Assembly (NCBI GenBank): GCA_004558185.1
Contig: SFDP01000015.1
Coordinates: 1 to 64,000, forward strand
Reading direction: 5' to 3'
DNA: 64,000 nt
Origin: Lachnospiraceae bacterium
GTDB taxonomy: Bacteria; Bacillota; Clostridia; Lachnospirales; Lachnospiraceae
Shown here: piece after piece, positions 24,441-34,400 of the stretch
Layout: each line of letters begins with the position of its first letter
How positions within the stretch are numbered: position 1 is the stretch's first letter
The notes under the pieces: model-generated
What the model was told of the DNA's origin: nothing
The model's database searches: none
What the model saw: the letters and a program-made list of their open reading frames with translations, nothing else
Position numbers and translations under genes: made by a program

Positions 24441-24463
24441 AATAAGTAAAGCGGAGGCCATAC

Positions 24464-26257
24464 ATGGCAAACAGCCAGAAACAGGAAAATTTGCTTAACC
24501 TTGCCCTGGATTCCACCGAGGAGGAACGGGTGCAATCGGAAATATTGAATGTTGGATTCGATGAAAGCACCAGAAGATGGGAAGTAATTGTCAAGTACCA
24601 TGGAGATTTGGAACGTATTGCCAATGAAGAAATCGATGTGGAAATTCTTCTGGCAGGCTATGCAATCGTTACCCTTCCAGAAAAGTACATGGAGGCGCTT
24701 GCCGACATGGAGGAAACTGAATATATAGAAAAGCCAAAGAGCCTTACCTATGGTCTGTTTGAGGCCAAAGAAAATTCCTGCATTTATCCTTCGTTGCAGC
24801 AGGAAAAGAATTTAACGGGACAAGGGGTGCTGATGGCGATAATTGATTCCGGCATAGACTATCTATTGCCGGATTTTCAATTTAATGGGGAAAGTCGAAT
24901 CCTCTATTTATGGGATCAGAGTCAGCCGCCGGATGAAACGAAAGGCCAGCATACTCCGGCAGGCTTCAGAGTAGGAACCGAATTTAACAAGGCTCAGATT
25001 GATGCGGCTATTCAAGCTGCGACAAAGACGGGAAATAGAAGAGAGGCATTGCAAATCGTTCCTCAGCAGGATACCAGCGGGCATGGAACCGGTGTGGCAG
25101 CAGTGGCAGCGTCTTCCAATTCCAGTATCCTGCTTAAGGGAGTGGCATCCGGCTGTGAGCTGCTCATAGTTAAGCTGGGAACGACACCGGAAAATGATTT
25201 TCCCGGTACTACTCAGTTGATGAGGGGGATTACCTATGCCCTGAGAAAGGCTTTGGAATTGAATCGGCCACTAGTAATCAATTTAAGCTATGGCAACAGC
25301 TATGGCTCTCACGATGGAACTTCTCTTCTGGAGCGTTTTTTGGATAATGCATCAGGAGTGGGAAGAAACGTCATCTGTGTAGGCTGTGGAAATGAGGGAG
25401 CCGGTGGCGGCCACATAGAGGGTAATGTAAAGGTAGATGATATGGTTGAGCTGGCAGTGGCAGAAAGAGAGCTTACCCTAAATATTCAGCTTTGGAAGTC
25501 CTATGAGGATCGTTTTGGAGTTATATTGGTGTCTCCCGGCAGAGTCCGCTATGAGGTCGTACTGAGTGGAAGTCCGGGACGTCAGGAGGTGGTTCTGGGA
25601 ACCACCAAGGTATTGATTTATGTGGGGATGCCCACTCCGTACAGCAGCCTGCAGGAGCTGTTTTTTGTTTTTTTACCTACTGGAGCCTATGTGGACTCAG
25701 GAGTATGGGAGTGGCAGTTTACACCGGAAAAAATCGTCAGTGGGAATTACCAAATGTATTTGCCGACAGTAGCCCTGAGAAATTCAGGAACCCGTTTTTT
25801 TCAGCCCACCCCGAATCTGACCCTGACGATTCCCTCTACAGCCAGAGCAGTGATCTCAGTGGCTGCCTACAATGATACTCTGAATGCCTATGCAGATTTT
25901 TCCGGGAGAGGGCTGCCGGAAAGCGGCCAGATTTATTTGGACAGTGAAGGAGGAAAGCCTGACTTGGCAGCACCGGGAGTAGGAATTCTGGCAGCCAAAG
26001 CCGGAGGGGGAACGGATACCTATACGGGCACCTCCTTTGCTGCTCCAATGGTTTCCGGGGCAGCAGCCCTATTGATGGAGTGGGGGATTGTACAGGGGAA
26101 TGACCCATATCTGTATGGGGAGAAAGTGAAGGCATTTTTACGAAAAGGGGCAAAGCCTATTCGGGGGGAAGGGAGTTATCCTAATAATCGAGTAGGGGAT
26201 GATGGTATTATAGTGTCAAGTTGGCAGAAATCCAGTAAAATCAAGGGGTTTCGCTGA
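24464..26257 (+). CDS. Subtilisin-like S8 family serine protease
   Basis: This 597-residue protein has no signal peptide. The catalytic triad is complete: Asp in AIIDSGIDYLLPD (about residue 128), His in DTSGHGTGVAAVAA (about 207) and Ser in GTSFAAPMVSGAAALLMEWG (about 526). The long insertion between His and Ser and the layout resemble clostridial Csp-like proteases that act on germination or envelope proteins, although the role here is not known. It starts 23 bases after the aminopeptidase gene. It is the last chromosomal gene before the ICE. Confidence 0.88.
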   Translation: MANSQKQENLLNLALDSTEEERVQSEILNVGFDESTRRWEVIVKYHGDLERIANEEIDVEILLAGYAIVTLPEKYMEALADMEETEYIEKPKSLTYGLFEAKENSCIYPSLQQEKNLTGQGVLMAIIDSGIDYLLPDFQFNGESRILYLWDQSQPPDETKGQHTPAGFRVGTEFNKAQIDAAIQAATKTGNRREALQIVPQQDTSGHGTGVAAVAASSNSSILLKGVASGCELLIVKLGTTPENDFPGTTQLMRGITYALRKALELNRPLVINLSYGNSYGSHDGTSLLERFLDNASGVGRNVICVGCGNEGAGGGHIEGNVKVDDMVELAVAERELTLNIQLWKSYEDRFGVILVSPGRVRYEVVLSGSPGRQEVVLGTTKVLIYVGMPTPYSSLQELFFVFLPTGAYVDSGVWEWQFTPEKIVSGNYQMYLPTVALRNSGTRFFQPTPNLTLTIPSTARAVISVAAYNDTLNAYADFSGRGLPESGQIYLDSEGGKPDLAAPGVGILAAKAGGGTDTYTGTSFAAPMVSGAAALLMEWGIVQGNDPYLYGEKVKAFLRKGAKPIRGEGSYPNNRVGDDGIIVSSWQKSSKIKGFR

Positions 26258-26589
26258 TTATGTCCTAAAGAAAAACGACTGTGAAAACAGCAAAAAAGAG
26301 TGAAAAAGGATTTAATTTTCATTCTGAAGGGGAAAAAAGGATAACTTGACACTAAAATACCATAATGGGTCTCTGGGTGAATTATTTTTATCTGATACAT
26401 TCTATTTTCTTGAAGTCAAATCTTTGTTCTAGTGAAAGTATCTTTTTTCCAAACAGTAACTGGTAAACAACAGGAGGCAGATAATCAATAGGAGGTTCTC
26501 TGTCCGTCGTAACAGAAAGGAGGCAAGTGTCTATCCTATCTTTTATCCAAAAGAAAAAAACATAAACGTAACGAAAGGAAATCATAACT
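26258..26589. other. Gap at the left boundary of the ICE
   Basis: About 330 AT-rich bases lie between the protease gene and parA. I see no gene, no tRNA and no integrase. The left attachment site may lie here, but it cannot be defined without the right end. AGAAAGGAGGCAAG at about 26514 looks like a ribosome site without a following open frame. Confidence 0.4.
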
Positions 26590-27414
26590 ATGGGAAAAAT
26601 TATCGGAGTAGTCAATAGAAAAGGGGGAGTTGGCAAGACAACTACGGCCACCACCCTGTCTTATCTGTTGGCTAAGGAAGGCTATCAAGTGGCTTTGATT
26701 GACTTTGATGGTCAGCGTCATACCACGAAACTGTGTGGAGTAACTGCACCGGAGCAGCTTGCAGTCACTATCTATGATGTACTCAAATGTATTGTCATGG
26801 GTGAGGAACTACCGGATAAAGAAAGCTATGTTATCCGAACAGAAGCCGGAGTAGATTTAATTCCGGCCAATAACCGGCTGGACAACTTTGACAAGCTGAT
26901 GTGTGATACGGACTTTGCGGAATATAAGCTGAAGGAATATGTGGATACCATAAAAGGCGTCTATGACTATGTGATTATTGATGGAATGCCGAAAATGGGA
27001 ACCGCTATGATTAATGTGATGATCTGTTGCGACAGCCTGATTATCCCTGTGCAGTCAGAAACACTGGCGGTGGAAGGAATGGCAGAGTTTTTAAGGGCTT
27101 TTCATCGAATTAAAGGACAGGCCAATAGAGGACTGGAAATTGAAGGCATATTGGTGACTATGGACAATGAGCGGACAAGGGTATCCAAAGGAGTGAAAGC
27201 ACAATTACAGCAGACCCTAGGAGAAAAAGTACGGATATTTACCAGCAGTATCCCCCGCTCCATTAAGGTGCCGGAGGCAGTTGAATATGGGATGACAATC
27301 TGTGAGTATGAGCCGGATAATCCGGCAGCAAAAGCCTATGAAAAATTGGTAAAGGAGTTGAGGGAAAATGGCAGCCAGAATACCGAAGGTGCCCCAAAGA
27401 AAGACATTGCTTAG
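26590..27414 (+). CDS. parA: ParA-family partition ATPase
   Basis: This encodes 274 residues with the deviant Walker A motif RKGGVGKTTTATTLSYLLA at residues 10-28 and the motif DYVIIDGMPKMG. It binds DNA non-specifically in its ATP form and, with ParB, stabilises the excised element. ATG 26590 has AACGAAAGGAAATCATAACT before it. Its end overlaps parB by 47 bases. It is the first gene of the ICE operon. Confidence 0.92.
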   Translation: MGKIIGVVNRKGGVGKTTTATTLSYLLAKEGYQVALIDFDGQRHTTKLCGVTAPEQLAVTIYDVLKCIVMGEELPDKESYVIRTEAGVDLIPANNRLDNFDKLMCDTDFAEYKLKEYVDTIKGVYDYVIIDGMPKMGTAMINVMICCDSLIIPVQSETLAVEGMAEFLRAFHRIKGQANRGLEIEGILVTMDNERTRVSKGVKAQLQQTLGEKVRIFTSSIPRSIKVPEAVEYGMTICEYEPDNPAAKAYEKLVKELRENGSQNTEGAPKKDIA

Positions 27415-28426
27415 TTCCAGCTTGGAGGGAATGGATGATCTGTTTGCCTTTCCGACCAAAGAGGAAAAGCAAACAGTGGGAATACAAAAAGAGGGTGAAG
27501 AAGGAGTGACAGAAATGGATTTTTCTGTTATGGAACCTCTTCCCAACCACAAGTTTAAGCTATATACAGGGCAAAGGCTAAAGGATATGGTAGAGAGTAT
27601 TCGGGAGTTTGGAATCCTGGAGCCTTTGATTATCTGGGTTCATGAGGGAAAAAATACGATTTTAAGTGGCCATAACCGGCAAAATGCAGCACAACTGGCA
27701 GGACTGACCAGAGGACCGGTTATCATTCGTAAAGATCTGACCTATGAGGAGGCAGTACTGATTGCCACGGAGACAAATCTACGCCAGCGTTCTTTTGCGG
27801 ATTTAAGTCCTTCCGAAAAAGCCTACTCACTAAAGCAGCATTATGATGCAATCAAGAGTCAGGGACGAAGAAATGACCTGATAAAAGAAATTGAAGAGCT
27901 TATAAACCCGCATGAAATAAGGAAAAATTCAACTTCTTCTGAAATTCAGAAAAAGTTAAATGCCGGGGAAAAAGTGAGTGAAGAGTATGGGCTAAGTAAA
28001 GACAAAATTGCCAAATATCTTCGTATAGCGACATTGATTCCTCCACTCATGGAAATTTTGGATCAGAAAAAAATAGCCTTTGAAGTGGCCTATGACCTTT
28101 CCTTTATTCAGGAGGAGGCATATCAGATATTGGTGGCAGAATTGCTTGAACAGGGGGAGAAAGTGGATATTAAAAAATCAACCCTTATTCATGACTATGC
28201 AAAGAAAGGAAAACTGACGGAAGAATTGGTTAGGCAAATTGTTGGCGGAGAAAGAACAAAGGCACCAAAAAGCAATAGTCCCGGACCCATCAAAATAAAA
28301 GGGACTGTCATTAGCCGATTTTTTGACCCAAAACAGAGTAAGAAGGAAATCGAGGAGATTATTGAAAAGGCATTGGAGAAGTACTTTGCCGAAAGGAGCG
28401 AAGCAGCGGGGCAAATGATTGGGTAG
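27368..28426 (+). CDS. parB: ParB-family partition protein
   Basis: This encodes 352 residues. The ParB nuclease-like domain occupies about residues 45-145 (ILEPLIIWVHEGKNTILSGH, ATETNLRQRSFADLSPSEKA). A helix-turn-helix follows (VSEEYGLSKDKIAKYLRIAT) and a Lys/Glu-rich C-terminus that may dimerise. ATG 27368 has GAGGGAAA upstream and overlaps parA out of frame, indicating coupling. It would bind a centromere site that I could not locate. Confidence 0.9.
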   Translation: MAARIPKVPQRKTLLSSSLEGMDDLFAFPTKEEKQTVGIQKEGEEGVTEMDFSVMEPLPNHKFKLYTGQRLKDMVESIREFGILEPLIIWVHEGKNTILSGHNRQNAAQLAGLTRGPVIIRKDLTYEEAVLIATETNLRQRSFADLSPSEKAYSLKQHYDAIKSQGRRNDLIKEIEELINPHEIRKNSTSSEIQKKLNAGEKVSEEYGLSKDKIAKYLRIATLIPPLMEILDQKKIAFEVAYDLSFIQEEAYQILVAELLEQGEKVDIKKSTLIHDYAKKGKLTEELVRQIVGGERTKAPKSNSPGPIKIKGTVISRFFDPKQSKKEIEEIIEKALEKYFAERSEAAGQMIG

Positions 28427-31400
28427 AGAAACCTATCTCGCTGACTTGTACCGGCAGTCAGTACAGGCATTGACACAGAACCGGAGAGAGTGGATGGGAC
28501 TTTTATCCAGTGTGTCAAAATATTATAAGATGTCCTTCGATAAAAATGTGTTGATTTATGTACAAAGGCCGGATGCAGGGCTGATTGCCACGAAAGCAGG
28601 CTGGGAGAAGCAGACGGGAAGATATTTAAAAGCAGGCTCTAAGGGAATCGGTGTAGTGGATATGAATAACCCAAAAGCTACTCTGGCCTATTACTTTGAC
28701 CTGGCAGACACCCGTGGAGATTACGAAGGGTTTCTAAAGGCCATGAGTGCTGTCTGGTCCCTGGAAAGACAGTATCGGCCGGAAGTACTAAAGCGCTTTC
28801 ACCAGCGGTTTGGGACAGATGCTTCCAATGTAGAAAATTGCCTATGTCAGTTAACCGGCAGGGAAGCAGAAAGCTTTCTTGGCAAATACCTGACGCAAGT
28901 AGAGGTTAAGGATGAAAGCAGCGTATTGTATGGACTTCCGGCAGGTGCTGTACAGGCAGAGTTTGCTAAACTGGTAATCGACAGTGCTGCGTATATCGTT
29001 TTTCAAAAGTGTGGAATAAAGACAGAGATATTTTCTGAAGCAGAAGCCTTTGAGAATATCAGCCACTTTGGTAGTCTGGAATTATTTATGGGATTAGGGG
29101 CGTTTGCCTGTGCCATAGCCAGACCGGTACTGTCTGAACTACATAAATCGATTGAAGAAATCAAGGAAGAAAGGAGTCAGGCAGATGAAGAGAGAACCGT
29201 TAACGAAACTGGAATACCGGATGGGCGAGGATGGGATGCTTTATCCCAACCTCCTGTTATCCAAGAATCCGGAATACGACCGGGTACCGGTGGGAATCTT
29301 TGGGAGAAGCTGGAAGGAGTACATGAAAGAGAAGCACCCCATAAGACTGTCGGAGTTAATCGCTCTGGGAAAAATCAACGAAATGATCACCAAAGTGGAT
29401 CAGGAGGCAGAGGAAAAGAAAGAAGCACTGATCCAAAAATTTCTGGAAATTTGGCCCCTGCCAAAGACGGAGGATACCCTGAAACGGGCAGGACATATGG
29501 AGATGCTGACCAGACAGGCAGAGGAGATCATTCTACAAGAGGTGGTTTACCAGATAAGGTAATCGAGATAAAGGGAGAGGCAGGAGCAGCTAAGAAGAAA
29601 GAAAATAAGGAAAAAGAGGAATCCAGGACAGAGAAAAAGGCCGGAGATTCCTCTTTTTCTATTCTGGTTTTGGATGATGGCAAGGAAATCAGGGAACATG
29701 AGGACTGGGAGCATATTCAACATCTATTAATGGACACAGAGGTTTATCCACTGGAAATGTATGAGCATCTTGCCCGGTTATTTGATGAACAGCGGGATAA
29801 AGCGAAAAGAGAGGAAGGAATTAGAGAAATCTATCTGGATTATGGGGAGCAAAGTAATGGTGACAAAACCAGAGGGATTGTTCCCCATAAAAAGGGTGCA
29901 GATTTCTTCTTTGGGGAGGAAGAACTTGTGCGCCTTTCCTGGGAAACGATTACACAAGTGGTAACGACTTTGGTGGAAGAAGGAACGTATTTTTCTCCCC
30001 AGGAGGAAAAAGAACCATTGGGAGAGTTTCTTATTCCCGATGAAGAGGAGGAAAGGCAAAGAGAGGAAAAAGAAAGTAGGGGAAATGGACAATTAAGTCT
30101 GTTTGAACTTTACCCTGGCCCCTACGATGAACAGCCAGAAGGGGGAGATCAGGTATTAGTAGGAGAGCAGGAGGAAGAAGTAAAGGTAGGCTACAGGCTC
30201 TTTCCGGTAGGCAGTAAAATCGCCTATGACGGTCGCCTATTTGAGGTATTGGGATATGTGAATGATAATCAGACCATTGAATTGGGCGATATTGAAGAGA
30301 GACAGAGCACAGGTGGGTATAAAGTCCGGGAGCGGTTACCAGTAGATTTATTAAAAACGGCACAGTTATTGAAAGACTTTTATCCAGAAGGAGAAATAGG
30401 AAAGTCCATTGTACAGGCAGTAGAGCAGAAGGATTTTTCTGAAGAGAAAAAACAGCAGCTTTTCAATATGAGTCGCATTACCCAGGCGAATCAGAATTAT
30501 GCCATGGATTTTGCAAAAGAGATGGAACAGCGGTTTAGGGAAGGGCGGTTAAATTATCGCTATCAGCCGGACCATCGGTTGTATGAGGGAGGAGCAAAGA
30601 CAAAGTTTAACCATAATGTAGAGGCCATACGCCTATTGAAACAACTGCAACAGGAAAATCGTATAGCAAGCCTTAAAGAGCAGATTATCTTAGCCCATTT
30701 TGTGGGCTGGGGTGGTTTGGCAGATGCCTTGACACCGGGGAAAGAAGGTTGGGAGAAGGAATATGCCCAAATAGAGGAATTGTTGACGGAAGAAGAACTG
30801 CAAGCAGCCCAAGCCTCTACGTTGACCTCTTATTACACGGATCAGAATATTATCCGGTATATATATGAGGCTCTTTGGCAGTTTGGTTTTCGTTCAGGAA
30901 ATCTGTTAGACCCGGCAATGGGGACTGGAAACTTTTTCTCCGTTTTACCGGAAACCATGAATCAGTCAAAACTCTATGGAGTGGAACTGGAGCCTATTGC
31001 CGGTGAGATTGCCAGAAAGTTGTATCCACAAGCAGATATTTTCATCAAAGGATTTGAGGATACGCAGTTTTCAGACAGCTTCTTTGATGTGGTAGTAGGA
31101 AATGTGCCTTTCCATAATATCCGAGTCAGTGACCGGAGGTATGACCGTTTCCGCTTCAAAATCCACGATTATTTTCTGGCTAAAAGTCTGGATAAGGTAA
31201 GAGCAGGGGGAATCCTTGCGGTAATTACCAGTAAGTTTACCCTGGATAAAGAAAATCAGTCAGTAAGGAAATACTTGGCTCAGAGGGCGGAGTTAATTGG
31301 GGCTATCCGGCTACCAGAGAATGCCTTTAAGCGGGTGGCAGGCACGGAAGTAACTACAGACATTCTGTTTTTGAAAAAGCGGGAACAGGAAATTGTACCC

Positions 31401-34400
31401 AATGAAAAAAACACACCTTGGCTTTCCGTAGAAAAAGACGAAAAGGGGATTGCCTATAATCGCTATTTTATTGACCACCCGGAAATGGTATTGGGAACCA
31501 TGGTACAGGGAACCGGAATGTATGGAAGCCATGATTTTGTTACTTGTAAGCCCTTTGGGGGCAGAGAGTTGGGTGAGTTATTAGGAGAAGCTATAAAAAG
31601 GCTTTACGGACAATATGAGGAACCGAAAAGCAGCCTGGAAGAAGATAAGAATACTATAATCAGAGAGTGGATACCGGCTATGCCGGAAGTGAAAAATTAC
31701 AGTTACACAAAAGTAGGGGGTGAGATTTATTATCGGGAAGATTCCCGAATGTATCGTCAGGAGCTTTCGAGGAAAGGCGCTGAGAGAATAGAAGGGATGA
31801 TTCGTATCCGGTCTGCTCTGAGAGCGTTAATGGATTTTCAGCTTCATGGTGATTCCAAAATGGGTTGGGAATTGCCCACCATGGAATATGAAACCAAATT
31901 GAGAGAATTACTGGAGAAGCTGAATGAGGAGTATGACAACTATATCAAGGACTATGGTTACTTGAATGTATCGGGAAACATCAGGGCTTTTGCCAAAGAT
32001 GCAGATGCACCCTTACTTCGCTCCATTGAAGAGGAAGTGAAAGACGAGCAGGGAAAGAAGATTAAGGGAGAATATAAAAAGACGGCCGTATTTTTCCACG
32101 CCACCATTCGTCCCAAAAGTATGCCAAAGACCGCAGATAATCTGGAAGAGGCTTTGCGGATTACGTTAAATGTCAGAGGAAAGTTTGATCTGGATTACCT
32201 GCAATTTTTGTATCGAAAGGATGGCAGGATATGTAGTAAGGAAGAAATTCTGGAAGAATTAGGAGAGCGGGTATATCGGGATCCTGAAAAAAGGCAGCAA
32301 GACGATTTCTATTCTGGATGGGTGATGGCAGAGGAATACTTAAGCGGTCATGTAAAAGAAAAGCTGGCGAGGGCTGTTTTGGAAATGGATAGATGTCCGG
32401 AAGAATTTTCCCGAAATGTGAAGGCCTTGGAGCAGGTTCAGCCGGAGCCTTTAAAGCCGGAGGACATCAGCTTTGTCCTTGGTTCTACCTGGATACCGGT
32501 AAAGGTTTACGAAGAGTTTATGTATGAGAAGTTTGGAACAAAAAGTGAACTGCAAAAAAGAGGGATTTATCTGGAGTTTGCAGAATGCAGTGGAGCCTAT
32601 TTCATCACTGGAAAAGGTCTGGAAAAAGACTCCATTACGGTAAACAGTACCTATGGGACAGAACGGATAAATGCTTATGAAATCCTGGAACAGACTCTGA
32701 ACCTAAAAACGGTAGAGGTAAGGGACAGACAGGAGTACGAAGACCCTCAGACTGGAGAAGAAAAGGTACGGTATGTATTAAACAAGCGGGAAACGCTACT
32801 GGCCAGAGAAAAGCAGGCACAGCTTAAACTGGAATTTGAGTCCTGGCTTTTTGCTGAAAGTGAAAGGGGAGCTAAGCTGACAGCTCTTTATAATGACCGC
32901 TTTAATAACCTTCGTCCAAGAACCTACAATGGGGATGATCTGATGCTGCCGGATATGAATGAAGCAATTACCTTAAGAAAACATCAGCGTGATACGGTGG
33001 CCATGGGAATTTATGGCGAGGGCAATCTTTTGGTGGCTCATGAAGTAGGGGCAGGGAAAACCATGACTGCCTGTGCCATTGCTTATGAGAGAAAGCGGCT
33101 GGGTATCTGCAATAAGCCTTTGATTGCGGTTCCCAATCACACCCTGGAGCAGTGGGCAACGGAATTTATGCGTTTATACCCCAATGCTAATATTTTAGTA
33201 GCAACCAATAAAGATTTTGAAAAATCCAGACGGCGAAGATTTGTCAGCCGGATTGCCACCGGAGACTATGACTGCATTATTATGGGACACAGCTCCTTTG
33301 AGCTGATTGCTCTATCCCGAGAACGGCAGTTAGCTGCTATGCAGGAAGAAATTGATGAGATTACCGGAAAGATTGAGGAAATGAAGCTATTGGAGGGAAA
33401 AAGCTGGAGTTTAAAGCAAATGGAAATCTTTCGGCATAATCTTCAGGAGCGGTTTGATCGGCTTTACAATGCGGCGAAAAAGGACGATACGATTTCCTTT
33501 GAGGAGCTGGGTGTGGATAACCTGTTTGTGGACGAAGCCCATGCTTATAAAAATAATTACAGCTATACCAAAATGCAGCGGGTGGCGGGAGTGGGTGGAC
33601 AAAACAGTCAGAGAGCCATGGATATGCACATGAAGTGTCAATACATCAATGAAATAACGAATGAGCATGGAGTCGTGTATCTGACCGGAACACCCGTAGC
33701 AAACTCCATGTCAGAGCTGTATGTGATGCAAAAGACTCTACAGCCTTCAGAACTGAAACAAAGAGGACTTTTAATGTTTGATTCCTGGGCCAGCACTTTT
33801 GGCCGGGTAGAATCTTCTTTGGAGATCCGCCCGGAAGGATCAGGGTATCAGATGAAGGCCAGATTTGCCAAATTTCATAACTTGCCGGAGCTCATGTCTA
33901 TGCTGTTTTTGGTAGCCGATATTAAGACTTCGGATATGTTAAACCTTCCTGTACCTAAACTGCAGACCGGTAAGATGCAAGTCATTAAGACTAGGATTAC
34001 ACCACAACAGAAACGAATCATGGAAGAGTTGGTGGAACGGGCAGAGGCAATCCGGAATAAAGAGGTGGACAGCAGCGAAGATAACTTTCTGAAATTGACC
34101 AATGAAGCAAGGCTACTTTCGGTAGACCCCCGTATTCTGGGTGAGGCACTGGAAAATGATCCGGATACAAAGTTAAACACCTGTGCCAGAAAGGTAGCAG
34201 AGATTTATCATGCCACAGCGGAAAAACGCTCTACCCAGCTGATTTTCTGTGATAAAGGAACACCCAAGACAGACGGAAGCTTCAACTTTTATCAGGGGAT
34301 GAAAGAGGAGTTGATTCATCAGGGAGTAGAGGCACAGGAAATTACCTTTATTCATGATGCCAATACGGATACCAAGCGGGCAGAACTGCTGGAACAGGTG

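Noticed and set aside
26362..26464. 33-codon frame in the gap before parA
   Set aside because: No ribosome site and no recognisable features. It is most likely chance in AT-rich DNA.
29761..29964. 67-residue open frame inside the helicase-methylase gene
   Set aside because: Unlike the TnpV-like frame it has no ribosome site and no family-like pattern, and the host frame here is ordered and acidic.
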